DNA of 64,000 nucleotides from Myrica gale (taxonomy: Eukaryota; Streptophyta; Magnoliopsida; Fagales; Myricaceae), in assembly GCA_963930655.1 (NCBI GenBank), contig OZ005602.1, forward strand, positions 6,874,001 through 6,938,000, read 5' to 3'. Numbering within the stretch: position 1 is the stretch's first letter; the number at the start of each line of letters is the position of its first letter. Positions 1 through 11,137 of this stretch are shown one piece after another. Made by a program: the position numbers and the translations under genes. Below the pieces are notes generated by a model. It had not been told where the DNA came from. It did not search any database and saw only the letters and a program-made list of their open reading frames with translations.

Positions 1-239
1 TTTACAAGTAATAGCTGACGTGGCACGTCTCCCTCCACACGTCTGCACCATTTCAATTTTGCCACGTGTCTGTGGCCCCCACAATCTTCAGTTCATATGA
101 TCAGTCACCTGCCACATAATTTAAGAAATTATTTTTCCCAAACAAAGATTGAACAACGCTTTCTCCCCCATATCCCCATATTACTATTTTTGTTCCCGAA
201 CCCTAACATTTCCCCGAATTCGTTCGAGCACCAACATAT

Positions 240-1036
240 GTTTCCCTTGCCAAACGCTATGTACTCATATTCCCAATCCTCCTCCAGCCGATCTGGAGTT
301 TCCCAACATTGATGTGTCTCCAACTGCAGTGGTGGTCAATAGCCCGACGGTGTGATCTGTGGCTGTGATCTTCCCGCATGCCTGAGGACTTCCCTGACAA
401 ATAGTAACCCGGTACGCCAATTTTATGGTTGTCCCAAGTACAACGGCGATACTGTAAGTTTGATTATAACTCGTTATATATAATACATTTTTTTCTTCCA
501 ATGATTAATAACCGTAAATGGCTTCCATATTAAATCGATCCATGTGTTTCTTCCCTAGCCCTGGATTGAAATGTCAGATGCATAACTGTTGGAGTATTTC
601 TTCCAAACTTTTATGTTTGTTCCAAATTACAGTCTCTTGTTCTATAATCTGATGCCTCTAAAGTTCCGCGTATTACATTCTAAAGAAAGTATGATTGCTG
701 CCAATTTTTATACCATCTCGAACTATATTCGAAAAACACATAAAATCACTATGATTTATATCTGTTCCACGTATAAGCATTATGCTTAATGTAAATGTTT
801 GTTCAGGTATGATTGATTCCTGTCAATATTTTTTTCAGAATAGGGGTTGCAATTTCTTCCAGTGGGTTGGTCAACAATATTTTCCTCCAATCCGAAAGAA
901 GGTGAAGAAGTTAGAAGATGAAGCACAAAAATTTAAGAAGGAGAGGCACAAGACATGTTGTATAGTTAGGTCTTGGGTACTGACTATTGGAATGAGTTTG
1001 TACATGTGTAAGCAGTGTGCATCCGTGTATGGTTAA
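240..1036 (+). pseudogene. GRF-type zinc finger protein gene, probably degraded
   Basis: Two exons in the same reading frame encode a GRF zinc finger. The first (about 343-453) reads CGCDLPACLRTS, then NPVRQFYGCPKY, and ends at a GTAAGT donor (454). The second (839-1036) follows a polypyrimidine-CAG acceptor and reads RGCNFFQW, then a basic coiled-coil-like helix (IRKKVKKLEDEAQKFKKER) and a hydrophobic tail that could span a membrane. This order (GRF finger, coiled coil, C-terminal hydrophobic segment) is typical of small plant GRF proteins, which are often found in or near transposons. The likely N-terminus (serine-rich, MYSYSQSSSSRSG at about 259-297) is in the same frame but separated by stops at 310 (TGA) and 340 (TAG), so the gene is probably dead. 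An unseen alternative first exon could rescue it. The molecular role of these proteins is unknown. Confidence 0.6.
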
Positions 1037-1144
1037 CCAGCTTTACAATGCATATTAGGTATAAAACCACGATTTCATTTTAATTGCCGCGCATTTATAC
1101 TTATATATATCATTGCTTCTCAAAAATTCTTTTCCAACTTTTAT

Positions 1145-2696
1145 GTGGACTCATCCGTAGAACTTTCAGACGGGGACTATGAGTATGATGATGTTGATAT
1201 GGAGTCCGTGCCATCCACGGAATCCTTCGATTCAATGGATTACAATAGCTATTCTGTTAAGGACGTTAATGTTTTCGTCTACATGTTTTTTATGCTGCTG
1301 TTGCTCCAACAATTCCTTCGTAAATGGAGGCGGTGGACGAGAACTCCACAGCGCACATCGATGTTGCGTGGGGATGCGTGGATAATAGAGATTTTAGCCG
1401 GGCATCTGGCTACAAGTAAGGAACTTTTTAGACTGAAGTGAGACTGCTTCATTACTCTGTGCGACAAATTGAAGCGAGATAAACTATTGAGAAACACACA
1501 CCACGTGAGAGTGGAGGAGGGTCAGATAAACTACTGAAGTCGCAATATTTTGTATGGTGGTCGATCATGCAAATTGAATGAGGGTTGCAGCTGATAGGTT
1601 TCAACACTCGACAGAAGCTATTTGTCTTCATGTGAATCGAGTGATGAATGCTTTATGCAGATTAGGTCAAGAGGTGCTAGTGCCTATTCCATCGGCTGTT
1701 GTCCATCCATACGTGTGTGATAGTTCCCTCTATTTTCCATGGTTTAAGGTAAAGTACAACAACGATTTCTACTCTAGTAGTGGACATAAGTTTGAGTTGT
1801 AATATTAAACAATAAGTCTAAATCTAGATTTGATTCGGTGGCATGTGACGTGAGCTATTATTTGTATGTTTAGAATTGCATTGGGGCAATAGATGACACG
1901 CTAATTGATGCATACGTACCAAAAGAACTCGAGCTAGTATATAGATCCCGAAAAGGGACTTTTGTTTAGAATTGTTTAATGGCGTGCGATTTTGATGAAC
2001 GGTTTATTTTTGTTTACACTGGTTGGGAGGGTAGTGCGAATGACGCTAGAGTGTTGCTTGATGCTATTACTCGTCCAGAGAACTTATTTCCTTTGCCAGG
2101 TCCAGTTATGAATTAGTGTTTGATATTCCACACTCATGTCTTGTAAGAGTCAATTATATATTCAAATATAATTTAATTATATCACTTGTTGTCTAAAACC
2201 TTTATTGTTTTCAGGACAATATTATTTGGCGGATTCTGGCTTCCCAATCATGTCAGGTTTTCTCACCCCATACATAGGTGAACGATATCATTTACTGCGA
2301 TTCTGTAGTGGTGGTTTACCTCAAGGCCCTAGAGAGCTGTCTAACTTCAGACACTCTTCATTGCGGATGAGTATTGAGAGATGTTTTGGATTGTTAAAAT
2401 GTCGATTTCGTATATTAAAGTCCATGCCTTGTTACAAACTTTCTAGACAACCTAGGATAGTCACAGCTTGCTGTGCTTTCCATAATTGGATAAAATTTAT
2501 GGATCCAACTGACGATTTATTCAACCTTCCTACTCACCTCTTATTGGAAGAAGATCATGAGGATCATGAATTAGAAGCACAAAGCGATGCTGAGGAAAGG
2601 AGTGATCCAGTTGAAAACATCTCTACACCCGGTGCTCGGGCAATGGCCGACTTCAGGGACAACATAGCCCAAGCTATGTGGGACAACGAGCATTAA
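1145..2696 (+). pseudogene. PIF/Harbinger transposase (DDE), degraded
   Basis: This is the transposase of a PIF/Harbinger DNA transposon (DDE_Tnp_4 family). An acidic N-terminus (1145-1260) is followed by a helix-turn-helix region (1441-1750) that reads in several frames (CDKLKRDKLLRN, then VAADRFQHSTEAICLHVNRV). After a probable intron (GTAAAG at 1747; acceptor near 1873) comes CIGAIDDTLIDAYVP, with the first catalytic Asp at 1892, then GWEGSANDARVL with the second Asp near 2042. Another intron ends at CAG 2212-2214 and is followed by YYLADSGFP and RMSIERCFGLLKCRFRIL, which carries the catalytic Glu, to a stop at 2696. The last exon is open for over 150 codons, but the 5' part has frameshifts and an in-frame TAG at 1967, so no active protein is expected. 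The Myb-like partner gene lies downstream on the same strand. Confidence 0.85.
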
Positions 2697-2699
2697 CAT

Positions 2700-4230
2700 T
2701 CGTTGGACTGTATACATGCAATTTTTTTGTTAATTTAAGACAATACTGTGTCGGGATCTAAGTTTAACTATTTTTCAGTAATGTTTTTTGTTTTAAACAA
2801 CTCGACACACAGACTCTTAAATGAATTTAGCCTTGGATCATGATTTGATCACTTCTGTAGGCACCGTGTCTTTTTTTTGTTTCCAAATATTTGTGGTGAA
2901 TGTTTATGAACTGATCACTTATTTCATACTTAAAGTTTTCGAATCACTTGACAGTTGGTGGTGTAATAAATCTTATATACATTATTAAATATTTAACGTG
3001 CAACTTAGTTAGCTGGTTACTATTTATCATGTCTCGATTCCACTAATATTTAATATTTATCATTAATACCGCGTGGTCGAAGAACTTTGTCATCGCGTGC
3101 TTGAAGAATCTGTCATCAATGTGTGAATATGGTAGGAGTTTTTTTAACTTGCAGAGTTACTTACCTAATTTCTGTGACTGGAAATATAGACAGTGTACGA
3201 TTTTGGCGGAACTTTCAGCTTTACTTTTACGGCGAATATACAGAGTCCAAGTTCATTGTTGGCGATTCAATAGTTATATATATATATATATGCCGTGTGG
3301 ACCGTTTATATAGACAATTTCTTGGGATGATAGCCTGACACATAAAGGTGATTATGGCGGCTACTGACGATGACTATATAGAGTGCAGGTCTTAGTCGCC
3401 TGAAAATAGTTATATATATCCTGCTCGCCGTTTATATTGACCACTAGTTTCAAAAGGTTTGTCGCTACTGTCAAATTTCTCGGTCTGATTATGGCGGATA
3501 CTGCAGGGATGGAATGTGATATGAAATAAAGGTGACTGAAATATACGATTAGATTATGAAAAGGAAAAAAAAGAATTGATGAATAATAGTACAAAAAGGT
3601 TGGAAGAATTCAGTGTAATTTATTTGATGAGAGGGTCTTAACTTGCGTATGTTGGGCTAACAGTTACAGCTGCACTCATATATGCCTTTTATTTTTTTAC
3701 TTTCATTTTGTTTTTGCATGGTTCCTTGGCCAGCTACACTCACATATGCCTTTTATGCTTTTACTTTAGTTTTGTTTTTTCATGGTTCCTTGACCTGTAG
3801 CTATTGCTTACATCCTCCCAAAAGAGACATGGTGGGAGGTGAATTTTACCTTATGCATCTTCAACGTTGATATTTTTCTTCTTATATCTACCGTTTTTTT
3901 CATACTGGCTATCTCCCCAACTGCTCGAAATTACACTCCATGTTAGTACTCTGCGTGTTACTCTGCAACTTAAACGACAACCTTCGTGTTTGCTTAAATT
4001 GGTACTGCTTGTGACTCTGCAACTTGAACGCCAACCTCAGTGTTTACTGAATGTCAATACGTCTATCTGTCTTCGTCAATTCAACCATCCCCATTTCATT
4101 TATTGCTTGCTGACTATTCTTTTCACAGAAGATCAAATTCATTCTGTGTGTCTGGCCGATACTGATCTTCATTTGTAGATCAGCGACTCTGTACCATTGA
4201 CTCATTCAACACCTTCCAAACGCATTTAAT
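2700..4230. other. AT-rich stretch between Harbinger genes, two short tandem duplications
   Basis: No gene is supported here. A TA run lies at 3275-3290. A 64-bp unit beginning cagctgcactcatatatgcc (3667) is repeated at 3731 (cagctacactcacatatgcc). A second pair with a 54-bp period starts at 3957 and 4011 (g-t-[t/g]-actctgcaactt). The stretch probably belongs to the interior of the decayed Harbinger element, but no terminal repeats were found. Confidence 0.4.
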
Positions 4231-4369
4231 GTAATTGATGGTCTACCATCTAATAAGCATTCAAATAACCTATACTCAGTTCTTCGAAATCACAGAGGAT
4301 CACCCTGTAGTTTCAAGCACAGCAAAGTTTTTTTCAAAGTTCTTTAAAAGGCGTCTGCCACACACCATG

Positions 4370-5830
4370 CGGACTCGAGCATCTACAATTGGCATGTTGG
4401 CCGGAGAAGGATCTCAGTCGAGAAGCCAAGTACTATCAAATTCCGAGCTCACTCCGTCCCCTAAATCAATAACTTCAGTGGCGGCGGGCCCCTTAACTCG
4501 TTCTCGCCAGGTTAGCATCTCATATATTTCCTGTCCTTTGAATAGCTATTCGTATGATTTGGATTTCATTGTTGGTATCTTGTATGTGATATTGATATGA
4601 TTTTAATTTCGTACATGGTACATACTATATAGCGGTACTACCTTCGTGGACGAATACCAGAGCGTAGTAGAAGACTACTTGGAGTACCAAAGCTTAGTAG
4701 AAGACTACCTAGGACTGTAAAGGTAGTATGTTAAAAAAAACCATCTTTGTTACCATTTTTCCACACGTACTCGTTTATTATGCAGTAATGGATTTTTTCT
4801 TTCAATTTATAGACGCAGAAAATGGACGATCAAGAAGAACGAGATTTGTGGACATCTACAAATGAGCTTATTTTTCTAAATATTCTACAAGAGTGTGTTG
4901 CGAATGGGAGGAATGTGTCAGAGAGATTTGATGGTCACACTAAGAATACTACAACTGCACTTATAAACAGACATGTCAAATGTCCTTTTAATACGCAGCA
5001 AATTAAGGGAAAATGGGATCGCCTGAAGCGTGCCTACAACAACTTCGCCTTCATTCTGAAACAAACAGGGTTCGACTGGGACGATGATAGGCACACAGTG
5101 GTCGCAAGTGAAGAGGTCTGGAGTAATCTATTGAAGGTATGTTGATAACATGTCCTTTATAATTTTTTTCCAGTAATATTGATGGTGAAATATTGGATTA
5201 CAGAAAATGTTTATTTTATGACAATCGAACCCAAAGCTTGGGAAATATAAACGTCAAGGATGCCCACATTTTGACTTAATGTGACCTGTTTTTTCTCAGT
5301 CTACTGCCACCGGGTATGGTCGACATTCATCCACGCATACACCGATTAGTCCCATGAATGAGCATGTACTAGAAGACATGCAGTATAACATGGGTCCTGT
5401 TCACGTGGACCTCAAATAGGATCCATCAGTTGTAACCCAAATGGGCTCACCACTTGCACAAGCCACTCCATCACCACAAAATGTTCGTGGGAAGCATGCA
5501 GTTGATGGCTCTGGTCCAAGCCAAAACCGTCGTAAGAAAGAGATGGTTGAGGCTGAGAGGTCTGATTGTGTTAGGGCTATGACTAATTTATGCAAAGTTC
5601 ATTCTGGTGCATCAGGTAGCCAATTCAGTGTAGAAAATATGTTGGGAAACAGTGAGATTAGTCAACGTCCACGCAGCATTAATAAATGCATCTGTTGGTT
5701 GAGCGAGCTATCTCCTCCACTGCCAGAGTACCAGTACCACGAAGCCATTGAACGATTATTGGAGAACAAAGAGAGATAGCTTGTATTCCTGGAAATGCCA
5801 CAAGAGAGAAGATTGGAATGACTATATCGT
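4370..5830 (+). pseudogene. Harbinger-associated Myb/SANT-like (trihelix) DNA-binding protein, degraded
   Basis: PIF/Harbinger elements carry a second gene whose Myb-like product helps the transposase enter the nucleus and bind DNA. Four exons are visible: 4370-4509 (MRTRASTIGMLAGEG onward, donor GTTAGC), about 4634-4721 (Arg-rich), 4813-5136 and about 5301-5830. The third holds the Myb_DNA-bind_3 domain: LWTSTNELIFLNILQECVA near the start, then TQQIKGKWDRLKRAYNNF and WDDDRHTVVASEEVW. The fourth exon has the family's C-terminal region (RRKKEMVEAERSDCVRAMTNL, then the ending LLENKER). It is interrupted by TAG at 5417 and again at 5777, after which the frame continues as LVFLEMPQERRLEWL. Two in-frame stops make it a pseudogene. 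Its same-strand position 1.7 kb after the transposase supports one element holding both genes. Confidence 0.8.
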
Positions 5831-6360
5831 CTTTAAAGCACTAGATGCTGAACGTGCATGGAGATATTTTGAAGTGAGCGTGCATGGAGATATTCTGAAG
5901 TTGTTCAGTAGGCATGTTTATGGTTTTGCATAACCTTATGTTTGTATTTGTTTGACTGTGGTTCTGTACTTAATCTGTATCTTGGTCAGTACCAACAATT
6001 ATCTACTTGTGTTTTGTATGGCATTGATTCGACAATGTGGAGAGTATTATATGACTCTTTACGCATTACCTTGAATTTTGGTGGTGTTATTTATTTTGGT
6101 ATTTTGGTCCCTGTTGATATGATAATGTGTTGGTATTGAATGCATATTGTAATGTGGTTATATTAAATGCAGGTATTCTGTTGCTATCTGTTACATAGTG
6201 TTGTTATGCATAAAAATGAAAATGATAATGACAATACATATTAGTCATATTTTTATAACAAAATAATGTTTAATAATATTAGTTGGAACTGCCAGCGAAT
6301 AGGGTTGGCGCAAGAGCTTTAACAACGTACTTAAAGTTTAGTATGTTTTAGTTATGTGAT

Positions 6361-6480
6361 ACAATACAGTGCATGAGATCCCCATTCACGATAATGAATT
6401 TTCGACAATAAAATAAAATCACAATAAAGTGCATGAGATACCATTCACGAGAATGAATTTTTGACAATAAAATAAATTCG
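6361..6480. repeat. Two-copy 60-bp tandem repeat
   Basis: A unit starting acaatacagtgcatgagatc at 6361 recurs at 6421 as acaataaagtgcatgagata. Both copies continue through a cattcacga-aatgaattt core and end in gacaataaaataaa. They differ at only a few positions, so the duplication is fairly recent. Confidence 0.75.
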
Positions 6481-6646
6481 GAGTATGGAATTATTGGCTA
6501 GGCAATTATGTAATTGAGTGAGGTAGAGGGAAAAAAACATGGAAGGTCGAAGCAGTTATACCTAACACGATTGGTTTCATAATTATTAATTTATTATGAT
6601 AATTTGTTTCTCAATTTACATAATTAACTTCAACGTAAAGGATATT

Positions 6647-6735
6647 TATAAGGCATTTGATAAGTCAGTAGTTAATTGTAAATGATGCAAGAGTTCTTTC
6701 GAAACGAATATTTATAAGGCATTTGATAAGTCACT
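6647..6735. repeat. Direct repeat of 26 bp, 62 bp apart
   Basis: The string atatttataaggcatttgat followed by aagtca occurs at about 6648 and again at about 6710, just before the GC-rich array begins. The second copy runs directly into the array edge. Confidence 0.7.
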
Positions 6736-7085
6736 CAACTGGAAATTCCCAAGTCTCGCGCAGGAGACCTTGCGCGCGCTCGGGCCGCGGGCGACCAGGG
6801 CGATGGATATTCCAGGCTCGCGGCTCCAGCGGAAAACTGCAAGCGCGAGAGCCCTGGAATTTCCAGCCCCTGTCGCTTGCGGTCTGTGCGCAAGGCCACA
6901 CGCGCGAGGTCCATGGAATTTCCAGTGCCATGTCGCTCAACGTCTGTGCGCAAGGACGCGCGAGCAAGGGCCTGTCGCGCGAGGTCCTACCACAAAGTCG
7001 CGTGCGCGAGGGTCGTGGAATTTCCAGCACCCTGTCGCTCGACGTTCGCGCGCAAGGCCGCGTGCTTGAGGGCCCTGGAATTGAA
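6735..7085. repeat. GC-rich tandem array, about 60-bp unit with TGGAATTTCCA palindrome
   Basis: Sharply GC-rich sequence in AT-rich surroundings. Units start near 6848, 6908, 7011 and 7071, with one shortened unit (about 42 bp) at 6969. Each full unit carries TGGAATTTCCAG, a self-complementary core, then a TGTCGCT block, a GCGCAAGG block and CGCG runs. The ORFs crossing the array on both strands are by-products of its CpG-rich composition and have no recognisable domain. Surviving CpGs suggest that it is either young or not heavily methylated. Confidence 0.75.
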
Positions 7086-7109
7086 TCGTCTTCGTTAGTG
7101 TAATGGTGA

Positions 7110-7580
7110 TCTATAATATATTATTTCGAATAATACATCGCGCGCAGGCCGCTTGCGATAGTTCTAATTGTATAGTGGTTAATTTGTTATATATATTGTT
7201 GTACGATTGGATGATTTATAATTGAATGATAATGTGATGATAGTATAATTAAACAAAAATGTTTGACACGTATGTAATTGAAGATATATTTTTATTTTTT
7301 ATAAATAATCATATTCAAACTTGAGTTACAAAAATATGTTGTGTCCGTGATTTGCATGCGAAGTATAAAAACGAAAATTGAGGCACGTTACCCAATTTGA
7401 TCCGGAATAATTGTGACTTTCTTCATATTTATAACTGTGCTTGCATTGCGCCTAATAGTCACTATAAGAACACCGACACAGACACTAATGCACATTATGG
7501 TGCTCGACAGATATTAGTCCACCTCAAAAATATAGTGCAATGCTCTATGAAATCGCCTCTTAAATCCATTGAAAATGTGA
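7110..7580. other. AT-rich intergenic sequence
   Basis: No gene, RNA or repeat boundary could be supported here. A short ORF at 7397-7585 has no recognisable features. Confidence 0.4.
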
Positions 7581-7581
7581 G

Positions 7582-7914
7582 TTGATCTGCAACGAGCCTC
7601 ATAAATCTGTCGACAATTTTCAACATGTGAGTTCAATCTGCAACGAGGTAGGCCCAAAAATTATTTACATAAGTGATGACTCAGATGAACGTCCACCAAT
7701 ACGCCGGCGTGTAAAGCAACTATGCCGTCCTAGAAGACGAAAATGTTGTGGGAAGAGAAGTACACCCTCTCAGATGTCAAATGAATTTGGGGGGACATCC
7801 CATAAGCGCCAACGAGATCAAAATATGGGTGCGACCAACAATACCACCTACATTCGCATAGAAGACAACGGTATCCGTAATTTTCCCGCTGTGGTGGACC
7901 TTACTAAAGATTGA
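7582..7914 (+). CDS. Hypothetical 110-residue protein with two SUMO-interaction-like motifs
   Basis: I do not recognise the family. The reading frame runs from ATG 7582 to a stop at 7912-7914. It contains KIIYISDDSDE (about residues 26-36), a hydrophobic four-residue core followed by an acidic run, which fits the SUMO-interaction motif pattern. It ends in PAVVDLTKD, close to the classic VxDLT type of motif. Between them lies a strongly basic, cysteine-containing segment (RRRVKQLCRPRRRKCCGKR) that could act in nuclear import or nucleic-acid binding. The upstream frame includes a near-duplicated stretch (gatctgcaacgag at 7585, aatctgcaacgag at 7635), so the true start is uncertain. It may be an exon of a larger gene or a fragment carried by a transposon. 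Low confidence that it is expressed. Confidence 0.35.
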   Translation: MICNEPHKSVDNFQHVSSICNEVGPKIIYISDDSDERPPIRRRVKQLCRPRRRKCCGKRSTPSQMSNEFGGTSHKRQRDQNMGATNNTTYIRIEDNGIRNFPAVVDLTKD

Positions 7915-7979
7915 TGTCATGGTATTATAGCTTATGGGATTTTGGATACAATCCTTTTGTAATGCGTACATATAAGTTA

Positions 7980-8640
7980 AAAGTGGTGTTTATATATATA
8001 TACTGCTAGAACAGTTGTCTATTAGCTAATGAGGGACAAGCCTGGATGTTAACTGTTTGTAACGTGGTATAAGTTATAAATGAGCTCTGGTCCGTAGATC
8101 CACACTTCGGTATAATGTGTTGGCATTTTCATGAACGGTATTGAGCACTGCAAGTTATTACTGTAAGCGGTATGTATCTATTTTTTGCTAATATAAGTGC
8201 TGTCGAGATCTGTAATGTATTCACACTATTGTCCCTTTATTTTGGAGTTAAAATATATGATGCGAGAGATTGTAACGTTTCCATCAAAATATATGCCACG
8301 CATTTCCAAAATGTTGTGTTATTCTTAATTACTATTTTATTGGTGACAATAGTGGAGTTCCTAATTTACATATTCCAGTTCTCTTTCTGTAGTCTTTGTC
8401 TTTTTTTCAAATATTTGCATGGCATAATGTGTGTGGAAATCCTAATTTAAGTACTCGGTCTCTTTTATACTGCATCTTTTTGTCAAAAGCAGACACATTG
8501 CTTGAAAAATGATAAATACGGACATTGATGCAAAACAATATGTGTAGATCATGTAATTAGTGAAAAAGTAAAAGTAATCGTTGGCAGGAAGTAAGGAACA
8601 TGTATCAGCTAAATCTTGCTATGGTTGCGCTAAAATAGGG
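7980..8640. other. Intergenic, nothing assigned
   Basis: AT-rich sequence without a supported gene. The ORF at 8172-8450 is hydrophobic and has no family signature. Confidence 0.4.
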
Positions 8641-8689
8641 TGGTAGCTGTTCGACTACCTAAACCAGCCATGGAGTCTGGCCTTAAAGC

Positions 8690-9830
8690 CAAATACTCCA
8701 GATACTTCAGATAATTGCTCCTTCTTAGATGCAGAACCCAATCAGAGCAGCTAGTGGCTGCGGAGAGGGGGATTTGCAAAGCCAAATATATTTTGGTACA
8801 GGGAGTGTACAGACAAATTAAAATTGGGTCCTCTGATAAAACATATGGTCTGAGCCATGGACCCCGGGGTTGGAGGGATTGAAACCGAAGATTAGTGAAG
8901 GGGTATATTTATCTTTAACAATCAACACAGTGGGTGATTTGATAGATGTAGCAGCGGTTTCTTGGAAGGACCTTGAACTTAGATCTTGTTTTGATAATCG
9001 ATCTGCTGAGGCTATTCTGCATATTAAAATTCTGAATGAGGAAGGTGAAGACAAATTTGTTTGGAAGCTTGATACTAATGGTGACTTTAGTGTGAAGTCG
9101 GTTTACTTTATCCAGCGTAGAGGCAGCACTAACAACAATTTCTAGGGCATCTGGTCTAACATATGGAACCTTAAAATTCAACATTGTTTGCGAATATTTA
9201 TTTGGAAAGTGTTGTTTGGGCGCCTGTTCCATTCAGGGGGAAGCTAGGAGGGGTGATGAATATGCAGAATGAGAGCTCGCCTTATGTCCTCTCTGTAAAA
9301 CCGGAAACGACAAGCCAACTATTTTGCCAATGTGTGTTCATTCGGGTCATTTGGAGAGAAGCTCCTTGGCCCCTTAATATTGAAAGGTTCATTCATTATC
9401 CTATTAGTCACTGGATTTCCTTTGTAGTGAACCAGAACACTCTTCCTGTGGTTATAAGAAAACATGGAAGGTAATTGGCCCTTTTTGCAGCACTAGCCAT
9501 GGATTCTATCTGGTTTGCTAGAAACAAAGTTGTCCATAATGGCGAATCTCCAATAGTAGAGACGCTGATAGACGATTTATGCAAACAAATCCAGGTGGGA
9601 ACCACCTTTGATTAACCAATGTCTTAATCAATTCCTTACACCGGACCAGGACATAGTTGAGGAAGGGCATGAGATGCGAAAACAGTTGGGGTATCATCCC
9701 GAATGGACTATCGAATGGGTGCCTAGAAATGGTAATGAAGCTGCTCATAATTTAGTGAACTGGTGTGCTAGTCACAATTTGTTTGGCTGTATTAACCTAG
9801 GATGCTCTTCCTAATTTGGTGAGGAAGAGG
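8690..9830 (+). pseudogene. LINE (non-LTR retrotransposon) 3' end: zf-RVT and RNase H remnants
   Basis: Degraded C-terminal part of a plant L1-type polyprotein. The stretch at 8870-9145 reads DKFVWKLDTNGDFSVKSVY, the usual lead-in to the zf-RVT region (W...G.FSVKS.Y). The frame then continues as IWSNIWNLKIQHCLRIFIWK over an in-frame stop (TAG at 9143). After several frameshifts, 9608-9814 encodes a run including HPEWTIEWVPRNGNEAAHNL, the C-terminal end of a plant RNase H-like (RVT_3) domain. The 5' part of the element (endonuclease, RT core) is missing, as expected for 5'-truncated LINEs. No poly-A tail or target duplication could be pinned down. Confidence 0.75.
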
Positions 9831-11110
9831 CAGTTTTTTAACTAACTCTGTATCATGTTGCCAAGAAAAGAAAAAAAGATTAATGGGGTACGTAGAATAG
9901 CTGAAATGTGTCGCCAGTGTTTACATGTATGTATGATATATAGGTGCAAAAGGAAAAAAATTAACGATATATATTTATATTTTTATATTATATTGTGTTG
10001 ATAAATTAAAAATTAAACATAGATTAACCTTACTGAAATTCAAATGGGGCAAGTGTTTAAGTTACCGTAGCTCTAAGTAATTGAAATTAACCTAACTGTT
10101 TAGCTAACCTAAAGAAGAGATAGTTTAATGATTATCTGATATATATTTAGAAAATGTTCACAAATTTCAATAATAATTATTTACTTCAAAACAGTTTTCA
10201 TTTTAATTTTTTCACAGAGTTTCCAAACTAGTTTCTTCATAAACTCCAATAAATATAGTAGTGCAAAACACTTTCCAAATTAGTTTCAAGCGTATAGATA
10301 TATTTGTACGAACTCCAATAAAAATCAATCTCAAACATATTTTGGAATAGAAATAAAAAAGCAACTTGAAAGTAACTCTCAAACACAACCTCGATTTCTT
10401 GTAACTTCTGGTCAATGTCCAATAGATCTGTCTCATTGAGCCCTCCCAATGCCTCCGGCATCTAGACTGTGAATAGAAAATTATTGTATTCCTTGACACT
10501 TAGCCAACAAGAGTTTGGACTCTTAAGTGCCATTTAATGTTCATTGGTAAGACTCGTATCTGAATTGTATGATGCTTTTCATAGAAAGATAGATACAACA
10601 GGTGGATCTCATAGTAGAGTTTATGTACTGCCTGAAACTTTATATAAGCAACATTAAATAGTGTATGATTCACTTATGGTATCTATCTCTCTAAATTGTA
10701 TTATGCAATTTGAACAGAAAACCTAGCCCTTTTTTTATCATTCCAATCTTTACCGGTCGAACCTATAAAACTCAGTGAGTGCTCACTGGTTCGACTGAGT
10801 AACTTCTTTACATTATGCAATGACGTTGGAATTTTGCAATAAGTTTTGAATACACATTTTTGTCTTCTTTGATTATTACTTATTTTTGCAGAAGAAGAGA
10901 TCTCTACTTTAATTCGTAGATTTGAAATGCAATTAATTTTAATTGAGAAGTTGATGCAACTCTGCTACCACGCCATGGAAACTAAAAGAAGAAGAAGAGA
11001 TAAAGGAACCACCTTATTTCACTATATTTATTGGTATGACGTTACAAGGGAATCTTAAAAAACCTCAATTTATTATCTAAAGCGTTTGATGGTTCACTAT
11101 GGCTATTGTA
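9831..11110. other. AT-rich intergenic sequence
   Basis: No gene supported. A short palindromic segment (ctcagtgagtgctcactgg) lies at about 10770-10790. The sequence adjoins the 3' end of the germin-like pseudogene. Confidence 0.4.
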
Positions 11111-11137
11111 TTTATATCTTTAGATCTTTAGGTTCTA

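Noticed and set aside
6731..7103. Several overlapping Arg-rich ORFs on both strands
   Set aside because: They are by-products of the CpG-rich tandem array; different frames give similar repetitive peptides.
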